From NCBI GenBank assembly GCA_947644195.1, contig CANRZB010000008.1:1-64000 (forward strand): a DNA stretch of 64,000 nucleotides. The letters are read 5' to 3'. The notes under the pieces were generated by a model. It made no database searches. It saw only the letters and a list, made by a program, of their open reading frames with translations, and was not told the DNA's origin. Shown here one piece after another: positions 15,514 through 24,129 of this stretch. The DNA is from an uncultured Clostridium sp. (lineage in GTDB: Bacteria > Bacillota > Clostridia > Lachnospirales > Lachnospiraceae). A program made the translations under genes and the position numbers. The stretch's first letter is position 1, and each line of letters begins with the position of its first letter.

Positions 15514-18129
15514 ATGAACAACTACGGAATTAAAATCAAAAATATTGAAGCAAGTACGTTATGGGAATATAATCATGGAGTTCGAAACCATTACGAATTT
15601 ACCAATTCCATGTTTACGAATAGCTTATTTCTGGATTATCTCATGGAACATGGTCTAAAACTGGAAAAAGACGATTCTACCAAAGATATCATCTGTCTGG
15701 AATTTCATTATGGGTCCCGCTCCTATGAGGAAGAACAGAAACATTTAAAAACAATAGCCAGAAAAGCTCGTCAGGAATATAAATTAGCCAAATCACAGTG
15801 CTATGAAAAACAAATCATACAAAAAAAGAACAAGAGAAGGCGCATTGCTTCCTTATATATAAATGCACAGAACCTCCAAGACAACTATATCCATTATTCC
15901 AAAGAAGAATTACGAAAAATGATTTATCGAGACGGAATTGAAATCGAATATCTATCCAGAAAGCGAAATGGCGAAATAAAAAAACGGGAACGAATTCACT
16001 ATAACATGTTATATCGCAGCACAGGAAAAGCAAAAAAGGGGTCTTGTATCTTCCTATGCGACCGATTATACCATCAAGCCCTTTCATTTTTGTACATGGG
16101 AATCCAATTACCGGAAAACCATGCTCCCCTGGTAGAAATCAGCGCCTATGCGCCCCTGATTGCCAGCACGATTGTAGGAAAAATCCAAATTGATCCCAAA
16201 AATATTTTGATCCTAAAAGATGTTGACCGCTCTTTTTCTACCAGTGTCATAAGTGTAGAAACCGATGAAAAAAAACACTGTATCACAAAGTTTATTCAGA
16301 ATTATCCATTAAAAAACACATTATTTGATGGACAGGCACTCATCGACAGCAGCTTATTTCCGGAATGGGGGAATGGATACCTTTTACTCCGCCATCATTT
16401 CTGTAAAATGGCAGCATTCCATGCGGAAATTCAAACCTTTTTCCGCAATTATTTCGGTAATGAATACGAAACCGCTACCATTCAGGATATGTTTGGAACG
16501 GAACACCTTGTTCGGGATATCAAACTGATCACTACAGATAATGCCATGAAATGGCTAAAATTTGGGGTAAGCTATCAAGAATGGTGCAACAAAGTTTCTG
16601 AAAATAATAACCAGTTCGGCATTGTAAAAACAGCGCATGAAAGCAAACTGGGCGAGGTCCAGAAAATGAGCTATCAGATGGTAAATTCTCTGGATCTGTC
16701 TATCATGGAACAAGTGGTCCAGAAAAGTATCACTTATGTCAATCAATTAAAACAGGATGCGGAATGTTTTCTACAGTATTTGGAAAAAAATAAAAACTTC
16801 TCCAATGATTACGAGGTGTTAATCGCTCTGTGCCGTCAGAATCCAGATTTTATCAGAAGCTCTTACTTTCGCAGGCGCAAGAGAAAAATTATTGAAAACT
16901 ATGTATTTCAGATGAAAACGGGAAAATTATTACAGGATGCCGAAAATCTGGTAATCGTTGGATCCCCTTACGCCATGCTTCTGTACGCTGCAACCGGTCA
17001 GGAGGAAAGCGTCGATAACGATATGACATTTGATCAAGAGCCGGGTACTATTCAATGCTACACAGAGCGCTTCCCGGCAGATAGTCATCTGGCTTTTTTC
17101 CGAAGTCCGTTCAACAGCAAAAATAATCTTACCTATTTACATAATGTTTCCTCCGAAATTCTGCCTAAGTATTTTCATTTCGGTAAACAAATCATTGCCG
17201 TCAATCTCATCGGTACAGATTTTCAGGATCGGAACAACGGAAGCGATCAGGATTCCGACAGCGGTTATACCACCAATCAGGAAGATATCGTCGCATATGC
17301 AAAAAAATGTTACGGCGAATATCCTACCATTGTCAATAATATCCCTATGGATCCTAAAATTTATCAAAATAGCAAGGAGGAATATGCCAGGCTGGATAAT
17401 GAGCTGGCCGGCTCCCAATTAAATATTGGCGAGTCCAGTAACCTGGCACAGATTGCACAAACCTATGCCTGTAATTTTACCGATTCTAAATATATGCAAT
17501 ATGTATGTATTTTGGCAGTATTAGCTCAGGTAGCCATTGATAATGCGAAGCGCCGATACGATATTAACCTAGGAGATGAAATCAGACGTATAAAAAATGA
17601 TATGGATATCAAGACTCACCGATACCCTTCCTTTTGGCATGCCATTAAAAAGAACGTTTCGTGGGAACAAATTAATAAAGATCTGCAATGTCCCATGAAT
17701 TACCTGTATCAGCTCAATCTTTCCGAGTTCCATCATCCAGATCCAACACTACCCATGAGCCATTTTTTTGAGAAATTTCCTATGAAAAATAATATACGGA
17801 CGTGTCGGAAAGTAGAAGACCTGATTGCAGAATATTCCATCCATTTATATCAGTACCATACAGACGATGACCAAGAAGATGATGAGTACCTATTATTAAG
17901 AAGTGACTTTGACGACCTCATCGCTTCCATTCGAAAAATAAAAATATCACAGAATTACCTGGGGTTATTTTCCTGGATGATTGACCGTTGCTTCAAAATT
18001 CTGCCCGGATCCCTCCGAAACCAGAAAAGCATCTCTTCCAAGGTCAACAAAAACAAAGCCATCCTTTTAAAAGTATTATATGAAATCAACCCGGATAACC
18101 TACTTCGATGCTTTTCCAAAAACAGCTAA
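15514..18129 (+). CDS. Divergent two-barrel RNA polymerase-like protein (RdRp/QDE-1/YonO superfamily)
   Basis: An 871-residue protein that I read as a remote member of the single-chain double-psi-beta-barrel polymerases, known from eukaryotic RdRp, QDE-1, SPbeta YonO and crAss-like phage polymerases. FDGQALID (271-278) matches the DG-G-I segment of the first barrel; IKLITTDNAMKWLKF (336-350) follows at the expected distance. RSPFNSKNN (530-538) precedes QDRNNGSDQDSDS (571-583), where Asp578, Asp580 and Asp582 would be the metal-binding DxDxD triad; the usual Gly before the last Asp is Ser. AQVAIDNAKR (671-680) resembles the following A-(V/I)-D-x-x-K motif of RdRps. AAGGTGG precedes the start. 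YonO transcribes late prophage genes, so a role in transcribing the tail operon is plausible. Confidence 0.68.
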   Translation: MNNYGIKIKNIEASTLWEYNHGVRNHYEFTNSMFTNSLFLDYLMEHGLKLEKDDSTKDIICLEFHYGSRSYEEEQKHLKTIARKARQEYKLAKSQCYEKQIIQKKNKRRRIASLYINAQNLQDNYIHYSKEELRKMIYRDGIEIEYLSRKRNGEIKKRERIHYNMLYRSTGKAKKGSCIFLCDRLYHQALSFLYMGIQLPENHAPLVEISAYAPLIASTIVGKIQIDPKNILILKDVDRSFSTSVISVETDEKKHCITKFIQNYPLKNTLFDGQALIDSSLFPEWGNGYLLLRHHFCKMAAFHAEIQTFFRNYFGNEYETATIQDMFGTEHLVRDIKLITTDNAMKWLKFGVSYQEWCNKVSENNNQFGIVKTAHESKLGEVQKMSYQMVNSLDLSIMEQVVQKSITYVNQLKQDAECFLQYLEKNKNFSNDYEVLIALCRQNPDFIRSSYFRRRKRKIIENYVFQMKTGKLLQDAENLVIVGSPYAMLLYAATGQEESVDNDMTFDQEPGTIQCYTERFPADSHLAFFRSPFNSKNNLTYLHNVSSEILPKYFHFGKQIIAVNLIGTDFQDRNNGSDQDSDSGYTTNQEDIVAYAKKCYGEYPTIVNNIPMDPKIYQNSKEEYARLDNELAGSQLNIGESSNLAQIAQTYACNFTDSKYMQYVCILAVLAQVAIDNAKRRYDINLGDEIRRIKNDMDIKTHRYPSFWHAIKKNVSWEQINKDLQCPMNYLYQLNLSEFHHPDPTLPMSHFFEKFPMKNNIRTCRKVEDLIAEYSIHLYQYHTDDDQEDDEYLLLRSDFDDLIASIRKIKISQNYLGLFSWMIDRCFKILPGSLRNQKSISSKVNKNKAILLKVLYEINPDNLLRCFSKNS

Positions 18130-18149
18130 ACCAACGCTGTTTTAGCTGT
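18121..18149 (+). terminator. Hairpin overlapping the end of the RdRp-like gene
   Basis: ACAGCTAAA and TTTAGCTGT form a 9-bp stem that includes the stop codon. No T-run follows, so termination would be weak or absent, leaving read-through into the downstream palindrome possible. Confidence 0.3.
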
Positions 18150-18293
18150 CACTTCCCCGAACATGAAACAACGGAATATTTCATATAATAATCCCCATCC
18201 TTCGATCAAGATTTATATTTTTGTACAGACTTAATGGAAACGGTATCGAGAAATCCCTTGATTTTATTAGGATTGTCCAATCCCTGCAATGCC

Positions 18294-18771
18294 CCCTGAT
18301 GAAGAAACTAAGGCAACAGCATTTACTTATTGCCATTTTCAATTACTGACAAAAGGATAAATTGTTGTTATCCGTCAAATTCCAGTATCCTGCTGTTTCG
18401 TTCAGAAGTAATCTGTAATGTCCGAGACAGACAAAATTTTGTTCTGCCGTAGTGCAATAGCCCTTTGTGAGAAACGCTACCTTGCAGTGACGTATCTGTG
18501 TGTGCTCGGAAGCACTGTCTGAACACACATACAAACGTAGCATGTGGGGAGTTTTGCGATCGAGCACACGGATAGACCATACGTCACGCAAGGTAGACCG
18601 TTTCTCCAAAGGGTGTAAACTTGCTAGGCAGAGCAAATTTTGTCTGATCGGACATACCAAGATTCTATTGGACGAAACAGCAGAATGAATCAAGTAAATA
18701 ACGGATAACAATAATTATCCTATGGAATCACAAATGGCAATAAGTAAATGCTGTTGCCCTGATGAAGAAAC
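18294..18771. mobile_element. Long near-palindrome flanked by 15-bp direct repeats (foldback/MITE-like element or structured RNA)
   Basis: The arms 18312-18508 and 18561-18758 are imperfect inverted copies around a 52-base loop. Matching blocks include GGCAACAGCATTTACTTATT, AGGATAAATTGTTGTTATCC, CTGCTGTTTCGT, AGACAAAATTT and CTACCTTGC with their complements. The 15-base sequence CCCTGATGAAGAAAC occurs on both sides (18294-18308 and 18757-18771), like a target duplication. No convincing gene lies inside. It could be a non-autonomous palindromic element; alternatively it is transcribed into a near-double-stranded RNA of about 450 bases. Confidence 0.75.
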
Positions 18772-18821
18772 GGACTTCCCCGTTTCCCTTCCTTCTAACT
18801 ATTTCTCAATTCTGTTGCAGA

Positions 18822-18849
18822 TGACGGGACTGCGGGTCCGCAGCCCTGT
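18822..18849 (+). other. GC-rich hairpin upstream of the tail operon
   Basis: GACGGGACTGCGG pairs with CCGCAGCCCTGTC around a very tight loop, 53 bases before the first tail gene. No T-run follows. It may act in the leader of the tail mRNA or end upstream transcription. Apart from the palindrome, bases 18130-18902 show no gene. Confidence 0.4.
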
Positions 18850-18902
18850 CACCTGTGTCTTTTGCAGAACAGATCGGTTCTGCCAGAAAAGGAGGTAACC
18901 CA

Positions 18903-19670
18903 TTGAAAACAAGCTATTTTGATTTATTGTCACCGGAACCCCTTTCGATTCCTGGTGTTTGCAATGTCCTCTCCCCCCGATTACGGGATATTTCTCAAAT
19001 TGGTTATGAGACCTACCAATACTATCTATCGGTACTTCTCATGGATGTCAAAACCTATTTTGCCATGTTGGGAGAACAGGAAACCTACGACCGCCTGTCC
19101 GAAGAAGAAAAGGCGGAGTGGAATATTTTCGATTGTTTACTCGCTGGCTGGCAAACCCGAAATCTACTGCAAGAAATCCTGGACTTTTTTATTCAGGAAA
19201 CGATTCAATACTCTCCAATCCGACACTGTTTTCTCGTGCAGGAACAGGACATAGAAACAGGTAGTATTACCGCAGAAAACTATCCGGAACTCTGTGCCCT
19301 GATCTGTAAACGAAACTGTATCCAATCACGGACAGAAACGAATCTTTCCGAAGTAAAAAGCAAAAAAGCCATAGAGATTATCAAAAAACTGCAGAAAGGA
19401 AGGTCGGAAAAAAACAGACAGACCAAAGCAGACAAAAACATGGAATTGGGAAACATTATTTCTGCTGTTGCCGGGAAAAGCCCGACCCTGAATCTCATCA
19501 ACATCTGGGATCTGACGATCTTCCAGCTCTGGGACAATTTCTCCAGGCTATCCCACAACAGTATCTATGCTATTCAATCCATGAGCGTTGCTGCATGGGG
19601 TAATAAAGATAATACCTTTGATGCAGCCGCCTGGTTTCAAAGAATAGACAACGACAACCCCATTACCTAA
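18903..19670 (+). CDS. Tail-cluster protein of unknown function (TTG start)
   Basis: A 255-residue protein at the head of the tail operon. I choose a TTG start at 18903 because AAAGGAGG lies seven bases before it; the in-frame ATG at 18855 has no ribosome site. The first 120 residues are mixed and end in a hydrophobic helix (LLQEILDFFIQETI); there is a Lys-rich middle (about 160-195). No family is recognised. In siphophage-like loci the gene before the tube usually encodes a tail terminator or adaptor, but this protein is longer than most tail terminators, so the role stays open. Confidence 0.7.
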   Translation: MKTSYFDLLSPEPLSIPGVCNVLSPRLRDISQIGYETYQYYLSVLLMDVKTYFAMLGEQETYDRLSEEEKAEWNIFDCLLAGWQTRNLLQEILDFFIQETIQYSPIRHCFLVQEQDIETGSITAENYPELCALICKRNCIQSRTETNLSEVKSKKAIEIIKKLQKGRSEKNRQTKADKNMELGNIISAVAGKSPTLNLINIWDLTIFQLWDNFSRLSHNSIYAIQSMSVAAWGNKDNTFDAAAWFQRIDNDNPIT

Positions 19671-19688
19671 CCAAAGGAGGAACAAATT

Positions 19689-20420
19689 ATGAACAATCCA
19701 ACTATGAGTAACAGAGAAGTATGTGATCTGATTTTCGTCGATTACGCAACCAAAAAGCCTTTCCTGAACGTGGACTTCGCAAACGTATCCACCACGGAGC
19801 TGACAGGGGAATCCGTATTTGCATACGGTGGTAAAGGCCATCCGAAACGCGTTCAGTTCGCCGGAGAACGCGGCGGCACAATGACCATTGAGACACAGAT
19901 CCAGACGGTGAAATTGTGGCAGTTAATCACTGGCGGTGAAATGAGCAAATCTGCGAAGTTCGTTACCAGAATCGAAACAGCCGTTGACGCTGACGGCACT
20001 TCCATCGACCTGGCAGAAGCACCGGTTGCCGGAAGCGTTGTTGTCTATGCCGACGGAGATGACTGTGGCACAGAATTAGAGTGTACCGTAACCGGTTCCA
20101 AAATCACCCTGTCTTCTGCATTGACAGCAGCAGATAAAGTCATTGTCTACTATATGAAAGAAATGACAAGCGGCGTACAGAGAATCAATATCAAATCTAC
20201 CAGCTTCCCGAAGAACTTCATCGTTTATGGCGATACTGTTATGAAGACAGAGGATGACCAGATTCTCCCATATAAGCTGACGGCATACAAGGTGGCTCCA
20301 CAGAGCAATCTGTCATTAAGCTTCTCTAACTCCGGAGATCCGGGATCTATCACGATTACCTGTGATCTTATGGCAGACAGCGACGATAACATCCTGGATC
20401 TGGTATTAATCGAAGAGTAA
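19689..20420 (+). CDS. Phage tail tube-like (major tail) protein
   Basis: A 243-residue beta-rich protein placed where siphophage tail loci encode the tube subunit. It has the features expected of such proteins: FAYGGKGHPKRVQFAGERGG early on, a long stretch of short strands, and DDQILPYKLTAYKVAPQSN leading to a C-terminal IT(I)TCDLMAD(S) segment as in tube proteins. A strong AAAGGAGG precedes the start, and codons look more G/C-ending than those of its neighbours, as for a highly expressed gene. An intrinsic terminator follows directly. No sheath gene accompanies it, so the tail is non-contractile. Confidence 0.75.
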   Translation: MNNPTMSNREVCDLIFVDYATKKPFLNVDFANVSTTELTGESVFAYGGKGHPKRVQFAGERGGTMTIETQIQTVKLWQLITGGEMSKSAKFVTRIETAVDADGTSIDLAEAPVAGSVVVYADGDDCGTELECTVTGSKITLSSALTAADKVIVYYMKEMTSGVQRINIKSTSFPKNFIVYGDTVMKTEDDQILPYKLTAYKVAPQSNLSLSFSNSGDPGSITITCDLMADSDDNILDLVLIEE

Positions 20421-20475
20421 TTTCCCCCTATTACGAAAATCAGGTTTACCATCAGGATTGTATTGTAGTTTGCTT

Positions 20476-20532
20476 AGGGATAATACACTGCAATCTTATT
20501 TGTAGTGTATTATCCCTATTTTTTTGCTTTTG
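20476..20532 (+). terminator. Strong terminator after the tail tube gene
   Basis: AGGGATAATACACT (20476-20489) pairs perfectly with 20504-20517 and is followed by ATTTTTTTG. It lies in the middle of the tail operon, so read-through or an extra promoter is needed for the later genes. Confidence 0.85.
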
Positions 20533-20547
20533 AAAGAGAGGATCACT

Positions 20548-20781
20548 ATGTCGCGATTAAAATTAAAAACCTTGCAGGATGTCTTTGACTGTTATGGAAA
20601 AGAAAATCTGGTCCCGATTGACCTGCTCAAACAAGTTATCTTCTATACTTCCCGGGGAATCCAGCCCGTCTATACCTGTGAATCTGAAAAAATGAAGCGC
20701 AAGGGCCAACTGGTATGCTGGTTCCTGAAATCCGAAACACAATGGGCCTATCAGAAATGGAAAGAAAACCGGCCAAAATAA
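20548..20781 (+). CDS. Small tail-cluster protein, unknown
   Basis: A 77-residue basic protein with no recognised family. The start at 20548 follows AGAGGAT; an ATG eight codons upstream sits within the T-run of the terminator. Its position between the tube gene and the endolysin is where small tail assembly proteins are often found, but no chaperone frameshift site is visible. Confidence 0.6.
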   Translation: MSRLKLKTLQDVFDCYGKENLVPIDLLKQVIFYTSRGIQPVYTCESEKMKRKGQLVCWFLKSETQWAYQKWKENRPK

Positions 20782-20805
20782 ATGAATACAGAAAAGAGGT
20801 AAATT

Positions 20806-21606
20806 ATGGCAAATACCGTTGACAAAGTAATAAAAATTGCGACCGCCGAGGTAGGCTATTTAGAGAAAAAATCCAATAAAAACCTGGACAGCAAAGTGGA
20901 AAATGCAGGGTATAACAATTACACTAAATACGGTAGAGATATGCATAAAATCTGCCCCTCTGTCATGGATTTCCCTGCTGCCTGGTGTGATGCCTTTGTA
21001 GACTGGTGTTTCTATAAAGCATATGGACTAACCGCCGCCAAAAAGCTGCTTTGCGGGGGCTTTAATGACTACACAGTAGCTTCCGCACAGATGTATAAAA
21101 ATAAGAAAGCATGGCACACCTCCAACCCAAAAGTTGGCGACCAGATCTTCTTTAAGGATTCCAGCAGAATCTGCCATACCGGATTAGTCTACAAGGTAGA
21201 TTCCAGATATGTTTATACGATCGAAGGAAATACCTCTGGCAGTTCTGGTGTCGTCAAAAACGGCGGCGGTGTATTTAAGAAATTCTATACCCTGTATAAC
21301 AGCAGGATCGCCGGATATGGCCGGCCAAATTACGATGTCCCAAAATCAGTACAGAACAATTCCAAAAAAGTACCACCCCTGGCATCCTGTACTCCAAATC
21401 TAAAGCAGGGAAGCAAGGGAACCCAAGTCCGGTATTTACAGCAGGATCTCAACTTCGTCCTGGGATGTAAGCTGGAAATCGACGGAAAATTTGGTCCGGA
21501 CACAAAGAAACAACTGCAAAATTTTCAGAAAAAACATTCCCTCACTGCCGATGGAATCTACGGAACAAAAACCCATACAAAAATGAAAGCCAAATTAAAA
21601 GGTTAA
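20806..21606 (+). CDS. Endolysin: CHAP-type amidase/endopeptidase with peptidoglycan-binding domain
   Basis: A 266-residue peptidoglycan hydrolase. Residues about 1-175 form a CHAP (NlpC/P60-like) domain: catalytic Cys in AAWCDAFVDWC, His in RICHTGLVY and a polar third residue near YTIEGNTSG. A linker is followed by a PG_binding_1 domain at about 197-266 (LKQGSKGTQVRYLQQDL, then DGKFGPDTKKQLQNFQ). There is no signal peptide, so release depends on the holin of the cluster. An AAGAGGT site lies before the start. In tailocin loci such enzymes lyse the producer cell to release particles. Confidence 0.9.
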   Translation: MANTVDKVIKIATAEVGYLEKKSNKNLDSKVENAGYNNYTKYGRDMHKICPSVMDFPAAWCDAFVDWCFYKAYGLTAAKKLLCGGFNDYTVASAQMYKNKKAWHTSNPKVGDQIFFKDSSRICHTGLVYKVDSRYVYTIEGNTSGSSGVVKNGGGVFKKFYTLYNSRIAGYGRPNYDVPKSVQNNSKKVPPLASCTPNLKQGSKGTQVRYLQQDLNFVLGCKLEIDGKFGPDTKKQLQNFQKKHSLTADGIYGTKTHTKMKAKLKG

Positions 21607-21658
21607 AAAATGCCATCCACATCCCCAACTTAAACAGAATCTATGGAGGAACACTGAT

Positions 21659-22117
21659 ATGAAAATGAAAGTAAGAGAGCTAATTATTTTAAATCAATTC
21701 ATCAAAAATTTAATTGACTGTGATGCTGCACAAAAAATCCAAACCGTTTTTAAATTCAAACTGCTTGGTATCCTCAAAAACATGGAAATACCGATTGCCA
21801 ATTTTGAATTAATCCGAAATGAAAAAATCAAGGAATACGGCACAGAAGATGAAACCGGCATGATTTCCATTCCAGAAGAAAATGAATCCCTAATGAAACA
21901 GTTTACAGAGGATCTAAACGAACTCCTGGAATCCGAGGTCCATGTCCCTATTGAAAAATTAAACATAGATGAAGTATTTCAAGCTGGTGTTTCGGCGGAC
22001 GACCTGGTTGGTTTATATGGGATCCTTGAAGATTCCCAGGACAAATCCTCTTGTAACAAATCAGAGAGTTTCAATAATAACCTTTTAAAAAAAGAAAATA
22101 GTGAGAACTTTCATTGA
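21659..22117 (+). CDS. DUF1617-like tail protein
   Basis: A 152-residue protein matching the pattern of phage DUF1617 proteins: a basic N-terminal helix (KVRELIILNQFIKNLI), a helical core with KYLK-like FKFKLLGILKNM, an EKIKEYGTEDETG segment and a C-terminal FTEDLNELLESEVHV. DUF1617 genes commonly sit upstream of the tape measure gene in siphophages, as here, and are thought to take part in tail assembly. GGAGGAACA precedes the start; a second Met two codons in could also serve. Confidence 0.7.
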   Translation: MKMKVRELIILNQFIKNLIDCDAAQKIQTVFKFKLLGILKNMEIPIANFELIRNEKIKEYGTEDETGMISIPEENESLMKQFTEDLNELLESEVHVPIEKLNIDEVFQAGVSADDLVGLYGILEDSQDKSSCNKSESFNNNLLKKENSENFH

Positions 22118-22125
22118 ATTCTGAA

Positions 22126-22154
22126 TTGATCTTTTCCTGATATCATGATAGAAT
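22126..22154 (+). promoter_or_regulatory. Promoter of the YHYH-domain gene
   Basis: TTGATC at 22126-22131 and TAGAAT at 22149-22154 are 17 bases apart, 35 bases before the next coding start. An own promoter inside the tail operon is typical of a cargo (moron) gene. Confidence 0.55.
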
Positions 22155-22188
22155 CAAAATATCAAATATTGTATAAGGAGGATATCAT

Positions 22189-22623
22189 ATGCAGATTTTG
22201 AAAAAAGTTTTTGTCATGACATTATGTGCCTGTCTGTTATTTTCTTCAAACATAGCAACAGCACATTCCGGAAGAACTGATCATCACGGCGGACATCATG
22301 ATTACAAGAACAGAAGTGGACTTGGCGATTACCATTATCATCACGGTTTGGAACCACATTTACATCCACATGGAGTATGCCCTTACACTTCCTCGACAGA
22401 CAAGAAAACAACGACAAAGCAAAAATCATCCGGCTATAATGCTTCTACGATTAAAAAAGTGCAGAACAGACTCAATAAATTGGGATACCATTGTGGTTCT
22501 CCTGACGGGCACTGTGGCAGACAAACCCAAAAGGCTATTCGGAAATATCAGCGTAAAAAAGGGTTGACGGTAAATGGCAAGATTAATAAAAAGCTGTTAA
22601 GGAAATTGAAGATCAAGAGTTGA
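22189..22623 (+). CDS. Secreted YHYH-domain protein with peptidoglycan-binding domain
   Basis: A 144-residue exported protein. A signal peptide covers about residues 1-25 (cleavage near ATAHS). It is followed by a His-rich YHYH motif (SGRTDHHGGHHDYKNRSG, then GDYHYHHG and HLHPHGVCPY), likely a metal-binding module, and a PG_binding_1 domain at about 85-144 (IKKVQNRLNKLGYHCGSPDG). GGAGGA precedes the start. It has its own promoter and terminator and is not a structural tail gene. It may modify or decorate the cell wall of the host, a typical cargo trait, but its exact function is unknown. Confidence 0.78.
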   Translation: MQILKKVFVMTLCACLLFSSNIATAHSGRTDHHGGHHDYKNRSGLGDYHYHHGLEPHLHPHGVCPYTSSTDKKTTTKQKSSGYNASTIKKVQNRLNKLGYHCGSPDGHCGRQTQKAIRKYQRKKGLTVNGKINKKLLRKLKIKS

Positions 22624-22667
22624 TATCAATATCTATTTTTATAAAACTTTAACCAAAGCAGTCAATG

Positions 22668-22725
22668 AAAGGGTGCTATTGCAAAGTTCAGAAAGAATCT
22701 AAAGTAGCAATAGCACCTTTTTTAT
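22668..22725 (+). terminator. Terminator after the YHYH-domain gene
   Basis: AAAGGGTGCTATTGC (22668-22682) pairs with GCAATAGCACCTTTT (from 22707) and runs into six T. The A-run at the other base means it could also serve the minus-strand gene that ends at 22771. Confidence 0.85.
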
Positions 22726-22770
22726 TGGCTAATTTATTTTATATGATAATCCTACATTCCTGTTAGTTCA

Positions 22771-23841
22771 TTATATATCAGATTGTCCCTGCGAATCCAT
22801 CGCAAGGATATCCCCATAAAAATCAGTCAACATAATATATTTTTCTCCATCAATCGTGACTGTCCAAAGAAAATGGCTGTTTGTGGATGGCAAATACTTT
22901 GTCTTTCCTTCAAATGCATAAATAGTCGTTTCATATCCCTTTTGACACACAATCGTCTTATTCATATTTGCAGTATCAAATGGGGAAGTCGGAGTAAGCG
23001 CAAATACAGCGGTAAGATCTTGGTCAAAACCATGTTGATAAAAATATGTTACTACAGCATCTTCATTCGTCATCGAATCTTTTCCACCAAATTTAATATC
23101 GTAATCGGAACGATTCGTAACTATAAAATCAAGTCCATAAAATGTACTATTTCCAATTTTTTTACTATAAATGGAATCAGCCCGCAACGTTATATCCGGA
23201 CATACAATGGAAATATTACAAGAGTATTCAAATCCGTTGGTATCCTTACAATATATTTGAACAGATCCTGTTGCAAATGGAATAACCACTCCTCCGAACA
23301 CAGAAGCAATATCTTCATCAGAACTTCTCCAACTTTCTGCTGTTGCTCCAGACAAAGATAGCGTAACTGATTCCGTTATTTCAATCTTACTCGAAGGGAC
23401 TTTTAATACTCCTTTCGCAGGGACTGTGGGCTGAACCGTCGGTTCTGCAGATGGTAAATCTGTTGAAGCTCCTGGCTTTGGCGTAGGATCTTGTTCTTTT
23501 GTCTCTGGGATAGAGGATGGATCAGCAGTTTTTGATTTAGATTTAACGGTAACTTTGCATTTATATTTCTTCCCCAAATATTTCGCAAGAATGACAGTTT
23601 TGCCCTTTTTTTTGGCTTTCACTTTCCCCACTTTATTTACTGTGGCTACTTTTTTATTGGAAGAAGACCATTTGACCTTGCCCTTGCTTGCATTTTTTAA
23701 TTTTAGATTTTTTGATTTGCCAACAACGAGTGATAAAGACTTCTTACTCAGTGATACTTTCCTGGCTGCCAAAACTGCATTTGATGGCACTAAACTAATG
23801 ATCAATGCCATAAATAAAATAATACTAATCTTTTTCTTCAT
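22771..23841 (-). CDS. Secreted Big2 (Ig-like) domain protein with C-terminal unknown domain
   Basis: A 356-residue exported protein. Signal peptide at about 1-26 (cleavage near VLAARK); Big2 bacterial Ig-like domain at about 27-100 (WSSSNKKVATVNKVGKVKAKKKG is the classic pattern); Pro/Thr-rich linker at about 105-140; then a second Ig-like segment and a C-terminal domain with FIVTNRSDYDIKF, of no recognised family. The start at 23841 has AGGAGG at 8 bases; the ATG two codons upstream is too close to the site. It runs against the tail operon and is probably cargo. Such proteins are usually attached to or associated with the cell wall. Confidence 0.8.
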   Translation of the reverse strand: MKKKISIILFMALIISLVPSNAVLAARKVSLSKKSLSLVVGKSKNLKLKNASKGKVKWSSSNKKVATVNKVGKVKAKKKGKTVILAKYLGKKYKCKVTVKSKSKTADPSSIPETKEQDPTPKPGASTDLPSAEPTVQPTVPAKGVLKVPSSKIEITESVTLSLSGATAESWRSSDEDIASVFGGVVIPFATGSVQIYCKDTNGFEYSCNISIVCPDITLRADSIYSKKIGNSTFYGLDFIVTNRSDYDIKFGGKDSMTNEDAVVTYFYQHGFDQDLTAVFALTPTSPFDTANMNKTIVCQKGYETTIYAFEGKTKYLPSTNSHFLWTVTIDGEKYIMLTDFYGDILAMDSQGQSDI

Positions 23842-23953
23842 ATTCATATCCTCCTGTGTGTTCTGTGCAAAAACCTATCTTGAATCGATTAATCATTGTA
23901 ATCTCGAAAAAGGATCACTATGAAACAACTTGTATTAACATATCTTATAGCCT

Positions 23954-23980
23954 AGTATAAAGTCATATTCATAGTGTCAA
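23954..23980 (-). promoter_or_regulatory. Possible promoter of the Big2 gene
   Basis: On the minus strand TTGACA (23980-23975) is followed by TATACT (23959-23954) after only 15 bases. The spacing is poor, so the call is tentative. The rest of 23842-24129 contains no gene I can support. Confidence 0.35.
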
Positions 23981-24129
23981 TTATTAGTATCATTACAAAA
24001 TATCATGCTAGGATGAAAGAAGATACCAAAGAAAACATCAGAAAACTCCATGGTACCTACCATGTTTTATATAAATAAACACCAACCACTGCCATTCCGG
24101 CAACCACACTACCAAAGGAGGTAACACCT

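Noticed and set aside
18343..18711. A 122-codon ORF on the minus strand inside the palindrome
   Set aside because: It lies wholly in the inverted repeat, has no ribosome binding site and a low-complexity, Leu/Ser/Cys-rich translation typical of a shadow of structured DNA.
18294..18771. Assignment of the palindrome to a known giant RNA such as GOLLD or ROOL
   Set aside because: Those RNAs have many branched helices. Here one long rod accounts for nearly all bases, and no family-specific motif was recognised.
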